A stretch of 64,000 nt of DNA from Tardiphaga sp. P9-11 (GTDB taxonomy: Bacteria; Pseudomonadota; Alphaproteobacteria; Rhizobiales; Xanthobacteraceae), in NCBI RefSeq assembly GCF_008329525.1, contig NZ_NPKQ01000006.1:225319-289318 (forward strand), read 5' to 3'. A program made the position numbers and the translations under genes. The notes under the pieces are model-generated. The model worked only from the letters and a program-made list of their open reading frames with translations, did no database searches and was not told where the DNA came from. The stretch's first letter is position 1. Each line of letters starts with the position of its first letter. Of the stretch, positions 37,735-47,354 are shown in pieces.

Positions 37735-38562
37735 ATGACCGCATCTGTTCCGCATCACATTGTCGCTGTCTGCGCCGCGGGCCTGCTCCTCACCTGCAGC
37801 GCGCTGGCGGAGGATACCTCACCTTGGCAGATAGACAGTCATTCGCAGATCAGGCTTGTGGCAGGCTCGCGTAGCGGTCCTGTGATGCTGGGGGGTATCG
37901 CGATCCAGCTGCAGCCCGGCTGGCACACCTACTGGCGGAATCCCGGTGATTCCGGGGTGCCTCCACGCTTCGATTTCTCCAAATCGGAGAACCTGGATAC
38001 CGTCACCATCCTGTGGCCGGCGCCGAAAAAATTCGAGGATGGGGCCGGTGGCCTGTCGTTGGGCTATGTGAAACAGGTGGTGCTGCCGATGCGGGTGATC
38101 GCCAAGGACCCCGGCAAAGCGGTGATTCTCCGTGCGGCGATCAATTACGCGGTCTGCGACAAGCTGTGTATCCCGGTCGACGCCAATGCTGAACTCGCTT
38201 TTACTAGCGTGGCAAGCACTGAAGATGGCGCGCTGACCACGGCACTGGATACGGTGCCCAAGCCGGCTACCATCGGCGACGCCAATCCGCTGACGGTGCG
38301 CGACCTCAAGCGAGAGGGCAGAAATGTGTTCGTTGACGTCGTTGCGCCCGAAGGCAGCGAGCCCAACCTGTTCGTCGAGGGACCGACGCCGGAATGGGCG
38401 CTGCCGATCCCCAAACTCGAGGCCAAGAGTCCGCCAGGCGTGAAGCGCTTCAGCTTCGAACTGGATGGCGTGCCACCCGGCGCCACGACCGACGGCGCCG
38501 CGCTGAAACTGACGCTGGTCGGCAGCGACCGCGCCTACGAATTCAACGTCAACCTGCCCTGA
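37735..38562 (+). CDS. Stand-alone DsbD N-terminal (alpha) domain protein
   Basis: A 275-residue exported protein with a Sec signal (cleavage near LTCSALAED) and a DsbD-alpha type immunoglobulin fold. WHTYWRNPGDSGVPP and the pair of cysteines in NYAVCDKLCIP match the redox site of DsbD's periplasmic N-domain. Unlike DsbD there is no membrane transporter domain or thioredoxin tail in the same gene, and no CcdA-like gene follows. It probably passes electrons to periplasmic disulfides from a separate transporter such as CcdA; this partner is inferred. Confidence 0.85.
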   Translation: MTASVPHHIVAVCAAGLLLTCSALAEDTSPWQIDSHSQIRLVAGSRSGPVMLGGIAIQLQPGWHTYWRNPGDSGVPPRFDFSKSENLDTVTILWPAPKKFEDGAGGLSLGYVKQVVLPMRVIAKDPGKAVILRAAINYAVCDKLCIPVDANAELAFTSVASTEDGALTTALDTVPKPATIGDANPLTVRDLKREGRNVFVDVVAPEGSEPNLFVEGPTPEWALPIPKLEAKSPPGVKRFSFELDGVPPGATTDGAALKLTLVGSDRAYEFNVNLP

Positions 38563-38684
38563 TACCGCTGGCGCGTAGCAATTCCGCACAACCTGTGCGC
38601 CTCCATCCAACCGGATATTAACGACTGCTTGCTACGCTAGACCGCTGCCGCACGCCTGCGGCTGAGGACCTTGTCGTGGCCGTG

Positions 38685-40049
38685 ATGGACGCAGACTCCG
38701 CACCCGCAAGCGAGCCCGCTGGCCTCAAGGCCAGACTGCGCGCGCTGTTCACCGGCTCAGGCGAAGCCTCGCTCACGCGCCGTCTCGCCGGCACCATCTT
38801 CCTCATTCGCGTAATCTCGGCCGGATTCGCTTACTTCTCGCAGATCCTGCTGGCGCGCTGGATGGGCACGTCAGATTACGGCATCTACGTCTATGTCTGG
38901 ACCTGGGTGTTGCTGCTCGGCTCGATGATGGATTTCGGCATCGCCGCCTCGGCCCAGAAGATCATCCCGGAATATCGCGCCAGCGGTGACTACGCACGGC
39001 TGCGCGGCTTTCTCTCTGGCAGCCGCTGGATGACCGGCATCGTCTCGCTCATCGTCTCGCTGTTGCTCGCGGGCCTCGTCAAACTCATCTCACCCTGGAT
39101 CGATGCTGCTACCGTGGTGCCGCTCTATCTCGGCTGCCTGACGCTTCCCGCTTTTGTCGTCGCCAACACGCAGGACGGCATCGCGCGTTCGCATGACTGG
39201 ATGCGCCTCGGCCTGATGCCGCAATTTATCATCCGCCAGGCGCTGATCATCGGCTTCACCGCCGGCGCCTTCGCACTGGGCTTTAAGCTTGGTGCGACCA
39301 TCGCAATGCTGGCCAGCGTCGCTGCCGTCTGGGTCGCGATGACCGGCCAGATGATCGTGCTCAACCGCCGGCTTCACACCCATATTGAGCCTGGCCCAAA
39401 GGCCTATGACTATCGTGGATGGCTCGCGGTCTCGCTGCCGATCCTGCTGGTCGAGAGCTTTTATCTGCTGCTGTCCTATACCGACGTGCTGGTGCTGCAG
39501 CAGTTCGTCTCATCCGATGAGGTCGGCGTGTACTTCGCTGTGGTGAAGACCCTGGCGCTGGTGTCGTTCATTCATTACGCGATGTCGGCGACAACGGCGC
39601 ATCGCTTCACCGAATATCACGCCGCCGGCGACAAGGACCGCCTCGCCGCTTATGTGACGCATGCCATCAAATGGACGTTCTGGCCGTCATTGGCCGCGAC
39701 ACTGATCCTACTCGCTTTGGGCAAGCCGCTGCTGTGGCTGTTCGGCCCGCAATTCACCAGCGGTTACGACATCATGTTCATCGCCGCCATCGGCCTCGTG
39801 GTCCGCGCCGCCATCGGCCCGGTCGAGCGTCTGCTGAACATGCTGGGCCACCAGCACATCTGCGCCGTAGCCTATGCGTCGGCCTTCTTGATGAATCTGG
39901 TGCTGTGTCTCATGCTGGTGCCCAAATTCGGTGGCCATGGCGCAGCGGCAGCGACATCCATCGCGCTGACGTTCGAGACGATCTTGTTGTTCTGGATCGT
40001 GCGGCAGCGGCTGGGATTGCACGTGCTGGCGTTCGGGAAGCGTTCTTAA
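38685..40049 (+). CDS. Polysaccharide/lipid flippase, MATE/Wzx-like (MviN superfamily)
   Basis: A 454-residue membrane protein with about 12-14 helices, of the oligosaccharide flippase family (RfbX/Wzx-like, PF01943/PF13440 type). The N-terminal LAGTIFLIRVISAGFAYFSQ and LARWMGTSDYGIYVYVWTW are characteristic. It should move lipid-linked sugars across the inner membrane for surface polysaccharide synthesis. No glycosyltransferase genes adjoin it. ATG 38685 is used; GTG 38676 is an in-frame alternative. Confidence 0.87.
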   Translation: MDADSAPASEPAGLKARLRALFTGSGEASLTRRLAGTIFLIRVISAGFAYFSQILLARWMGTSDYGIYVYVWTWVLLLGSMMDFGIAASAQKIIPEYRASGDYARLRGFLSGSRWMTGIVSLIVSLLLAGLVKLISPWIDAATVVPLYLGCLTLPAFVVANTQDGIARSHDWMRLGLMPQFIIRQALIIGFTAGAFALGFKLGATIAMLASVAAVWVAMTGQMIVLNRRLHTHIEPGPKAYDYRGWLAVSLPILLVESFYLLLSYTDVLVLQQFVSSDEVGVYFAVVKTLALVSFIHYAMSATTAHRFTEYHAAGDKDRLAAYVTHAIKWTFWPSLAATLILLALGKPLLWLFGPQFTSGYDIMFIAAIGLVVRAAIGPVERLLNMLGHQHICAVAYASAFLMNLVLCLMLVPKFGGHGAAAATSIALTFETILLFWIVRQRLGLHVLAFGKRS

Positions 40050-40083
40050 ACTTCCCCCTACGCTGGACGCACTACCACCTCCA

Positions 40084-40114
40084 CGTCATGCCCGGGCTTG
40101 TCCCGGGCATGACG
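40084..40114. repeat. Palindromic repeat element (CATGCCCGGG type)
   Basis: Perfect 13-bp arms CGTCATGCCCGGG and CCCGGGCATGACG with a 5-base loop, between two converging genes. Such palindromes are dispersed in many Bradyrhizobiaceae genomes. It may also help end both transcripts. I saw only this one copy in the window. Confidence 0.75.
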
Positions 40115-40125
40115 GCGTTGTTTGC

Positions 40126-40914
40126 CTACTCCGCCGTCCAGCCGCCATCGATCGACAGGTTGGTGCCCGTAATCTGCGCGGCATCGTCACCGCACAGAAA
40201 CAGCGCCAAGGCCGCCACCTGCTCGGAGGTGACGAATTCCTTGGTCGGCTGTGCTGCCAGCAGCACGTCGTTGATGACCTGCTCCTTGGTGAGGCCCCGC
40301 GCCTTCATCGTGTCGGGGATCTGCTTCTCCACCAATGGCGTCCAGACATAGCCCGGTGAGATGCAGTTGCAGGTGATCTTGTGGGTGGCCACTTCCAGCG
40401 CCACGGTCTTGGTCAGGCCGGCGATGCCGTGCTTAGCGGAGACATAGGCGGATTTGAACGGTGATGCGACCAGCGAATGCGCCGAGGCGGTATTGATGAT
40501 GCGGCCCCAGCCGCGCTTCTTCATACCGGGAACAGCCGCGCGAATGCCATGAAAGGCCGACGAGAGATTGATGGCGATGATCGCATCCCACTTCTCGATG
40601 GGAAACTCCTCGATCGGCGACACAAACTGGATGCCGGCATTGTTGACGAGGATATCGACCGAACCGAAGGTGCTTTCGCCGAGCGCGATCATCCCTGCGA
40701 TTTCCGCAGGCTTTGTCATGTCGGCGGGCGAGTGGATGGCCCTGACCTTGAAGTCGCTTTCGATCGCCGCGCGCTCTTTCTCGATGTCTTCCGGTGCGCC
40801 CATGCCGTTGATCACGATGTTGGCGCCGGCGCTGGCGAAAGCGCGGGCATAGGCCAGCCCGATGCCGCTGGTCGACCCGGTGACGACGGCAGTCTTGCCT
40901 GTGAGATTAGCCAT
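40126..40914 (-). CDS. bdhA: 3-hydroxybutyrate dehydrogenase
   Basis: A 262-residue short-chain dehydrogenase that oxidises D-3-hydroxybutyrate to acetoacetate in poly-hydroxybutyrate breakdown. NAD motif TGSTSGIG, NNAGIQF, the catalytic Ser (NTASAHSLVA) and the YVSAKHG (Tyr-x-x-x-Lys) are all present, with the family C-terminal IDGGWTAE. Its ATG overlaps the stop of the upstream patatin gene by one base (TAATG), so translation is coupled. A lipase-type protein and this enzyme together suggest turnover of storage polymer or lipid. Confidence 0.92.
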   Translation of the reverse strand: MANLTGKTAVVTGSTSGIGLAYARAFASAGANIVINGMGAPEDIEKERAAIESDFKVRAIHSPADMTKPAEIAGMIALGESTFGSVDILVNNAGIQFVSPIEEFPIEKWDAIIAINLSSAFHGIRAAVPGMKKRGWGRIINTASAHSLVASPFKSAYVSAKHGIAGLTKTVALEVATHKITCNCISPGYVWTPLVEKQIPDTMKARGLTKEQVINDVLLAAQPTKEFVTSEQVAALALFLCGDDAAQITGTNLSIDGGWTAE

Positions 40915-42110
40915 TACTTGCTCCTGTTAGACGTCAAATGCAGCGGAAGGTTATTGTAGTCGTCGGCCGTGAGCGCATGGGTCACCATCGATTCATCGGA
41001 TTGTGGCCGCTCGAACCAGTCCTTGTGGCGCATCGACAGGAATACATCGCGCTCACCGGCGTTCCAGTGTTCGACCATGCCGATGCGCGAGAAATTATAA
41101 TCCTTCGACGACGACTCGTAATTCTTGCTCGTATAGATCAGATGCACCACCGTAACGGTATTTTCCTTGGCGGCTTCCGACAGCAGCGCCACGCCGGGGT
41201 CCTGCTTCAGGTCCTCCGGTAATTTTCCGATCAGATCGCGCAGCGCCTTGCGGATGTTGTGGATCTTCTTGTTCTTGTCGGTATTCATGCGGGTGCGGCT
41301 GGAGAAGCGAATGTCCTTTTCACGCTCCTGCGCCTCCAGGATCGATTGCGGCAGTGGCCCGCGCGCACTGAACAGATCGACCTGGAAGACCAGAAGATCG
41401 CTGGTCACATCGTCCAGTACGAAATCCAGAGGCGTGTTGGAGGCGATGCCGCCATCCCAGAAATGTTCGCCATCAATGACGATCGAGGGAAAGCCCGGCG
41501 GCAGCGCGCCGGAGGCCATGATGTGTTCGGGCTCGATCCTTTTGCGATCTTTCTTGAAGAGCGTATTGTCAAAGTAGGTGAAGTTGCCGGTGGTGACGCT
41601 CACGGCACCGACGCTCAGGCGCGTCTTGCAATCGTTGAGGCGATCGAAGTCAACCAGCCGTTCCAGCGTCGCCTTCAGCGGTGCAGTGTCGTAATAGCTC
41701 TGCGATTGCGGACTGCCGGGCGGCCACAACGGCGCAGGCGGAATCCGCGGCGCGAAAAATCCTGGCACGCCGAAGGTCGCAATGACAGCGGCACCAGCCT
41801 CATAGAAAAAAGAGCGGGCGCGGTCGTCGGTCAGCATTGGACTCCAGGGCACCGGCGACGCCGCCATTTCCCAGAATTCCTTGAGCTTGCCGATCCGCTT
41901 GTCGCGCTCGTTTCCCGCGATGATCGCAGCGTTGATGGCGCCGATGGAAATTCCGGCCACCCATTCCGGCTCGAAGTCATGGTGGCAAAGCGCCTCATAG
42001 GCGCCGGCTTGATATGAGCCGAGCGCACCGCCGCCTTGCAGCACCAGCACGCGCTTGGCCTCTGCGGGCTTGCTGGTGGCCCGGGATTGAGGCTGATCGG
42101 ATATATCCAT
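40914..42110 (-). CDS. Patatin-like phospholipase (DUF3734 type)
   Basis: A 398-residue hydrolase. The oxyanion loop VLQGGGALGSYQAGAYEAL, nucleophile elbow GISIG (Ser in GxSxG) and the catalytic Asp in DGGIASNTP are all visible. The C-terminal part, about 150 residues, is the DUF3734 extension, found in alphaproteobacterial patatins beside bdhA. Substrate is likely a lipid or PHB-linked ester; not proven. Coupled to bdhA downstream. Confidence 0.9.
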   Translation of the reverse strand: MDISDQPQSRATSKPAEAKRVLVLQGGGALGSYQAGAYEALCHHDFEPEWVAGISIGAINAAIIAGNERDKRIGKLKEFWEMAASPVPWSPMLTDDRARSFFYEAGAAVIATFGVPGFFAPRIPPAPLWPPGSPQSQSYYDTAPLKATLERLVDFDRLNDCKTRLSVGAVSVTTGNFTYFDNTLFKKDRKRIEPEHIMASGALPPGFPSIVIDGEHFWDGGIASNTPLDFVLDDVTSDLLVFQVDLFSARGPLPQSILEAQEREKDIRFSSRTRMNTDKNKKIHNIRKALRDLIGKLPEDLKQDPGVALLSEAAKENTVTVVHLIYTSKNYESSSKDYNFSRIGMVEHWNAGERDVFLSMRHKDWFERPQSDESMVTHALTADDYNNLPLHLTSNRSK

Positions 42111-42218
42111 GGGACCACTCGATCATCGGCGACGGGAACCATACCGTGCCGCTCCCTTGTCGCGGCGTCAATCACAGATGGTGCAGAGCACCATCACGCT
42201 TCGGCTATCTTGGGAGGC

Positions 42219-42734
42219 TTATTTAGATTCGGTCGAAGCCAGGATCATGGTCCAGAACACCTTGTATTTGGTGTTGGGAGCATAGATCGCCGCGATGCCC
42301 AGTTTTGTGACACCGGACTTCAGCATATTGGCCCGGTGGGGCGGCGAGTCCCGCCAGCCAGAGAAAGCTTCAGCCATGGTGTGATAGCCGGCCGAGACGT
42401 TCTCGACCGCCAGGGTCGCCGGATAACCGCCGGCATTCAGACGCTTGGCTAGCGGCGCCTTCACGTCGTGATCGAGCTTGTTTCGTTTCGCCATGGCGGT
42501 GGACTGGTCTTCCGCCAGCGCCATCAATGCGGGATCGACCACTACCGGGCCGAGGCCGTTGTTCTGCCGGTAAAGCGAGATCATCGAAGCCGCCGCCACA
42601 GGGTCGAGCTTTGCGCCGCCATTGGCCATGCTGAGATACATGGTGGGCTGGTCCGGCACGGTATCGACGGTCCCCGCGCACCCTGCCAGCAACAGAAATC
42701 CCAGACTGGCCAGAGCCACCCGCTTCATCGGCAA
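42219..42734 (-). CDS. CAP-domain (SCP-like) lipoprotein
   Basis: A 171-residue exported protein with lipobox LLLAGC near residue 19, followed by a CAP/SCP domain (ALAEDQSTAMAKRNKLDHDV, SAGYHTMAEAFSGWRDSPPHRANML). CAP proteins have been tied to cell-wall or lipid binding and proteolysis; in bacteria the function is rarely known. It stands alone, with cysA upstream on the same strand. Confidence 0.88.
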   Translation of the reverse strand: MPMKRVALASLGFLLLAGCAGTVDTVPDQPTMYLSMANGGAKLDPVAAASMISLYRQNNGLGPVVVDPALMALAEDQSTAMAKRNKLDHDVKAPLAKRLNAGGYPATLAVENVSAGYHTMAEAFSGWRDSPPHRANMLKSGVTKLGIAAIYAPNTKYKVFWTMILASTESK

Positions 42735-42811
42735 TCCCCCAAATCAAGGGGCCGTTGTTGCACACCAACCGTGGCTGAAAGGTGAACGAAGGGGATTTTT
42801 TGAAAGCGCCG

Positions 42812-43852
42812 TCACTCCTGCCCGGCAAAAATCCGGTATCGGCGCGGCTGCAAGCTGATCGCATCGCCCGTGGTGAGCGGACGGTCGCGCGGGGCATCGA
42901 TTTCCACCAGCGTATCATCGTCGGACAGTGCAATATCGGCGCGCTGGATCGGGCCGAAAGTGCGGACGCGGCGCACAGTGCCTTCGAAGGCCCCCTCCCC
43001 GACAGGACCGATCTGCATGTCGTGACGACGAACAAACAGTTTCGAGGGACCGACGGCACTGCCCGCGTCGATGTTGAGCGGGCGATGGCCGAGCTTCACC
43101 TGGCCGTCGCGCACATCGACCGGGAGCACGATCGACTCGCCTATGAATGAGTGCACGAAAGCCGTCGCCGGATTGTCGTAAACGTCACCAGGCGTGCCTA
43201 TCTGTTCGATCTTGCCCTTGTCCATCACCACGACGCGGTTGGCGACTTCGAGTGCCTCCTCCTGGTCATGCGTGACGAAGATCGAGGTGACGTGGATTTC
43301 CTCGTGGAGCGTACGCAGCCATTGGCGCAATTCCTTGCGTACCTTGGCATCGAGCGCGCCGAACGGCTCGTCTAGCAACAGAATCCGCGGCTCGATGGCC
43401 AGTGCGCGCGCTAGCGCGATGCGTTGGCGCTGCCCGCCGGACAGCTGACTCGGGTAGCGATTGGCGAGCCAGTCAAGCTGCACGAGATCGAGCAATTCCT
43501 TCACCCGCGCTCGGATCTGCGCTTCGCTCTTGCGCACGGCGCGCGGCTGCACGCGCAGGCCGAAGGCAACATTCTCGAACACGCTCATATGGCGGAACAG
43601 CGCATAATGCTGAAATACGAAACCGACATGACGCTCGCCGGCGCCGCGCGCCAATGCGTTCTCGCCGTCGAACGAGACTTCACCGGCATCCGGCCAGTCA
43701 AGCCCTGCGATAATTCGCAGCAATGACGTCTTGCCGGAACCGGACGGCCCAAGCAGCGCGAGCAATTCACCATCCGCGACCCGGAGGTCGACATTATCTA
43801 GCGCCTTAAAGGCACCGTACTGCTTTACGATATTCCGAACTTCAATCGTCAC
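42812..43852 (-). CDS. cysA: Sulfate/thiosulfate ABC transporter ATPase CysA
   Basis: A 346-residue ATPase that drives sulfate import. Walker [12 protein letters not shown], signature [16 protein letters not shown], Walker [16 protein letters not shown] and the [20 protein letters not shown]-loop are intact; the C-terminal TOBE-type regulatory domain follows. Start codon overlaps the end of cysW by 11 bases. It is the only CysA in the window and may serve both the adjacent CysTW and the second CysTW at 52154-53868. Confidence 0.95.
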   Translation of the reverse strand: MTIEVRNIVKQYGAFKALDNVDLRVADGELLALLGPSGSGKTSLLRIIAGLDWPDAGEVSFDGENALARGAGERHVGFVFQHYALFRHMSVFENVAFGLRVQPRAVRKSEAQIRARVKELLDLVQLDWLANRYPSQLSGGQRQRIALARALAIEPRILLLDEPFGALDAKVRKELRQWLRTLHEEIHVTSIFVTHDQEEALEVANRVVVMDKGKIEQIGTPGDVYDNPATAFVHSFIGESIVLPVDVRDGQVKLGHRPLNIDAGSAVGPSKLFVRRHDMQIGPVGEGAFEGTVRRVRTFGPIQRADIALSDDDTLVEIDAPRDRPLTTGDAISLQPRRYRIFAGQE

Positions 43853-44735
43853 GGTGCAGCTGTCCTTCTTCGATCTGGCCTTCGAGGATGGTCTTTGCGA
43901 TCAGCGTTACGAGCGCCAGCAGGGCCAGCAGGGACGCGATCGCGAACGACGCCACCAGTTGATATTCATTATACAGGATTTCCACCAGCAGCGGCATGGT
44001 GTTGGTCTCGCCGCGAATGTGGCCCGACACCACCGAAACCGCGCCAAATTCACCCATTGCCCGCGCATTGCACAACAGCACACCGTAGAGCAGACCCCAT
44101 TTGATGTTGGGGAGCGTCACCACGATAAAGGTGCGCCAGCCGCTCGCACCCAGTGAGATCGCGGCCTCTTCCTCCTGCGATCCCTGCTCCTGCATCAGCG
44201 GGATCAATTCCCGGGCGACGAACGGGAAGGTGACGAAGGTTGTCGCCAGTACGATCGCCGGAACGGCAAACAGAATGTTGATGCCATGCGACATCAGCCA
44301 TGGCCCAAAGAAACCCTGCGCGCCAAACAGCAACACGAACACCAGACCGGAGATGACCGGACTGACCGAGAACGGCAGATCAATGAGCGTCACCAGCAGG
44401 GTCTTGCCCCTGAATTCGAATTTGGCCACCGCCCAGGCGGCGGCAACGCCGAACACCAGATTGAGGCTGACCGAGATCACCGCCGTGATAAGCGTCAGCC
44501 AGATCGCTGCGAGCGCCTCGGAATCTGCCAAAGCCGACAGATAGAACCCGACGCCCTTGGACAAGGCTTCCGAGAACACCAGAATCAGCGGCAACACGAC
44601 GAAGACAGTCAGGAACGTCACCGCAACGCTGATAATGATCCCGCGCACAAGCCATGGTTCGGTATGTGGATCATGTCGTGCCACTGACTGGGCGCGCTCC
44701 ACGGTGACTGGCGAATTGATAATTGTAATGGTCAT
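43842..44735 (-). CDS. cysW: Sulfate ABC transporter permease CysW
   Basis: A 297-residue inner-membrane permease with about six helices. The coupling (EAA) loop reads [27 protein letters not shown], facing CysA. It follows cysT after 6 bases and overlaps cysA, so the three are tightly coupled. Confidence 0.95.
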   Translation of the reverse strand: MTITIINSPVTVERAQSVARHDPHTEPWLVRGIIISVAVTFLTVFVVLPLILVFSEALSKGVGFYLSALADSEALAAIWLTLITAVISVSLNLVFGVAAAWAVAKFEFRGKTLLVTLIDLPFSVSPVISGLVFVLLFGAQGFFGPWLMSHGINILFAVPAIVLATTFVTFPFVARELIPLMQEQGSQEEEAAISLGASGWRTFIVVTLPNIKWGLLYGVLLCNARAMGEFGAVSVVSGHIRGETNTMPLLVEILYNEYQLVASFAIASLLALLALVTLIAKTILEGQIEEGQLHRDD

Positions 44736-44741
44736 GTCAGG

Positions 44742-45578
44742 TCAACTCACGGCCAGCGCACGGGTCTGCGCCCAGCGCTGCAGCCGATTGAGGAGGAGGA
44801 TGATCAGGAACGAGACGACCAGCATCACCACCGCGATCGCCGTCGCATCGGCGTAGCGGAATTCCGACAGCCGGATGACGATCAAGAGTGGTGCGATCTC
44901 CGACACATTCGGAAGATTGCCGGCGATGAAGATGACGGAGCCATATTCACCGACGGCGCGGGCGAAAGCCAGAGCGAAACCGGTGAGAATGGCAGGCGTG
45001 AGGCTGGGAATGATCACGCGGGTGATGGTCTGCCAGCGCGACGCACCGAGACAGACGGCAGCCTCTTCGATCTCGACATCGAGATCGATCAGGACCGGCT
45101 GCACTGTGCGGACCACGAACGGAATACCAATGAACACCATCGCAAGGAAAATGCCGAGCGGCGTGAACGCCACCTTGATGCCGAGCGACGCAAGCGGCGC
45201 GCCAAGCCATCCATTTTGCGCGAACAGCGTCGTCAGCGCGATGCCTGCCACCGCAGTGGGGAGGGCGAACGGGATGTCGACGATAGCGTCGAACAGCCGG
45301 CGACCGGGAAAGCGGTAGCGCACCAACGCCCAGACGATAATCAGGCCAGCGACCAGATTGACCAACGCAGCCGCGAAAGCCAATCCGAACGAAATCCTGA
45401 GCGCGTGTAGCGTCCGGCTGCTGGTGACGGTATCGAAGAATTGCGAGAGGCTGAGATCCGCAGTCTTGACGAACAATCCGGCCAGCGGGATCAGGATCAG
45501 GAGCGACAGCCATGTCAGGGTCAGGCCCATGCTCAGACCGAATCCCGGCAACGCACTTCGTTTAGGTGCCGCGCTCAC
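44742..45578 (-). CDS. cysT: Sulfate ABC transporter permease CysT (CysU)
   Basis: A 278-residue permease paired with CysW. FALPTAVAGIALTTLFAQNGW and the EAA loop EEAAVCLGASRWQTITRVIIP are standard for CysT. About 67 bases after the binding-protein gene and 6 bases before cysW. Confidence 0.95.
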   Translation of the reverse strand: MSAAPKRSALPGFGLSMGLTLTWLSLLILIPLAGLFVKTADLSLSQFFDTVTSSRTLHALRISFGLAFAAALVNLVAGLIIVWALVRYRFPGRRLFDAIVDIPFALPTAVAGIALTTLFAQNGWLGAPLASLGIKVAFTPLGIFLAMVFIGIPFVVRTVQPVLIDLDVEIEEAAVCLGASRWQTITRVIIPSLTPAILTGFALAFARAVGEYGSVIFIAGNLPNVSEIAPLLIVIRLSEFRYADATAIAVVMLVVSFLIILLLNRLQRWAQTRALAVS

Positions 45579-45644
45579 AATGTCCCCTTGCTTCGGTAAA
45601 AGCCCCAGACCGGCATGCCGACCTGGGTGTTTCGTTGCGAACGG

Positions 45645-46634
45645 TCAGTTCTTGTAGATCTTGTCGAACACACCACCGTCGGTAAAGTGCTCGCTCTGCG
45701 CCTTTGTCCAGCCTCCAAACACGTCGTCAATCGTGAACAACTCAACCTTGGCGAAGGAGGCCTCGTACTTCTTGGCAATATCGGCATCACGCGGACGGTA
45801 GAAATTGCGCGCGGCGATCTCCTGACCTTCCTTGGTGTACCAGTATTTCAGATAGGCTTCCGCAGCGACTTTGGTGCCCTTCTTGTCAGTGACGGTATCA
45901 ACGACGGCGACCGGCGGCTCGGCGAGAATTGAAAGCGACGGCGCCACGATCTCGAATTTGTCCTTGCCGAACTCCTGGATTGCCAGATAGGCCTCATTTT
46001 CCCAAGCCAGCAAGACATCGCCGACACCGCGCTGGACGAAAGTGATGGTCGAGCCCCGTGCGCCGGTATCGAGAACCGGAACGTTCTTGAAGATGCTACC
46101 GACGAACTCTTTGGCCTTGTCCTGCGATCCATATTTCTTCAGAGCATAGCCCCAGGCGCCGAGATAGTTCCAGCGCGCACCGCCAGAGGTCTTCGGATTC
46201 GGCGTGATGACGCTGACGCCGCTCTTGATCAGATCGTCCCAGTCCTTGATGCCTTTGGGGTTACCCTTGCGCACGAGGAACACGATGGTCGACGTATAGG
46301 GCGACGAATTCTGCGCCAGGCGCTTCTGCCAGTCCCTGGCCAACAGGCCCTTATTGGCGATTGCGTCAATGTCATAAGCAAGCGCGAGGGTGACCACATC
46401 GGCTTGCAGACCATCGATCACAGAGCGCGCCTGCGCCCCCGAGCCGCCATGCGACTGCTTGATTTCGACGCTCTTGCCGGTTTCCTTCTGATACGCAGCA
46501 GCAAACGATTTGTTGAAATCGACATATAGTTCGCGCGTCGGATCGTACGACACGTTGAGCAGCGAAATGTCTGCCGCATGCGCCGATGCTGCAATTAAGA
46601 GACCCGCGATGACGGGAAGAACACGACGGACCAT
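45645..46634 (-). CDS. sbp: Periplasmic sulfate-binding protein (first copy)
   Basis: A 329-residue binding protein with Sec signal (AASAHA). The family pattern [54 protein letters not shown] and [12 protein letters not shown] is intact. It delivers sulfate (perhaps thiosulfate) to CysTWA. Start is placed at ATG 46634 (Arg-Arg then hydrophobic core); ATG 46646 is possible. First gene of the operon sbp-cysT-cysW-cysA. Confidence 0.95.
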   Translation of the reverse strand: MVRRVLPVIAGLLIAASAHAADISLLNVSYDPTRELYVDFNKSFAAAYQKETGKSVEIKQSHGGSGAQARSVIDGLQADVVTLALAYDIDAIANKGLLARDWQKRLAQNSSPYTSTIVFLVRKGNPKGIKDWDDLIKSGVSVITPNPKTSGGARWNYLGAWGYALKKYGSQDKAKEFVGSIFKNVPVLDTGARGSTITFVQRGVGDVLLAWENEAYLAIQEFGKDKFEIVAPSLSILAEPPVAVVDTVTDKKGTKVAAEAYLKYWYTKEGQEIAARNFYRPRDADIAKKYEASFAKVELFTIDDVFGGWTKAQSEHFTDGGVFDKIYKN

Positions 46635-46841
46635 TTTGATCTCCATCCAACCTGACAACACGATCGTCATAAGGTGGGGGCAAAATCTTGAAGAAGCACC
46701 GCCAAGTCAACGAAACCAGATTCCAATGTTGGCGGTATGACGGCAGCAATGTGCTATGAATATGCCTTCGCATGGGTATCGTATCGCAAGCGGGTCATTT
46801 GTCATTAACCAGCGTCACGAAAACGATCGTCATGCGGCGAA

Positions 46842-47354
46842 TTAGCGCGCGCTTTCCGAATGTCGCAATTGCATGCGTTGATGTAGCGCCGTAATGCGGC
46901 CATCGCCGGTAGGCTGATAGAACACCGTGTAGCGCTTCACCGTGGCCGCGAAGGCTTCCGCGTCGGCATCCTTCTTCACTTCGAACGAGTCGAAACCGGC
47001 GCGCAACATGATGACAAATTGGTCGCGCAAGACCTGGCCGGTGGCACGCAACTCGCCCTTGTACCTGTAACGCTCACGCAGCAGACGCGCCTGGCTGTAG
47101 GCACGGCCATCGCGGAACGACGGGAACGCCAGCGCGACCACCGCGAGCTTGTCGAGATAAGGCACCAGCTCTTCCGGATCGCGGTTGTTCGGCCAGATCA
47201 CACCGGTCGGGTTGCTCCGCTTTAGCAGCACCTCCGGGTCGGCGAGAAAACGCGCGGCCGGAATCAATGCCGCCCCGTCGACCGGAATCTCCGCATCGTC
47301 GGCCACGTGAATATAGCCGTCGGCAACGATCTTGCCTTGCTTAACGAGTGGCAT
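46842..47354 (-). CDS. DUF934 protein of the sulfite-reductase operon
   Basis: A 170-residue cytosolic protein of the DUF934 family, found almost only beside assimilatory sulfite reductase genes. The conserved ALAFPSFRDGRAYSQARLLRERYRYKGELRATG is a hallmark of the family. It is thought to be an accessory for sulfite reduction, with no proven biochemical role. It overlaps the end of cysI by 14 bases. In related genomes cysH usually follows; here the next gene is sbp. Confidence 0.9.
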   Translation of the reverse strand: MPLVKQGKIVADGYIHVADDAEIPVDGAALIPAARFLADPEVLLKRSNPTGVIWPNNRDPEELVPYLDKLAVVALAFPSFRDGRAYSQARLLRERYRYKGELRATGQVLRDQFVIMLRAGFDSFEVKKDADAEAFAATVKRYTVFYQPTGDGRITALHQRMQLRHSESAR

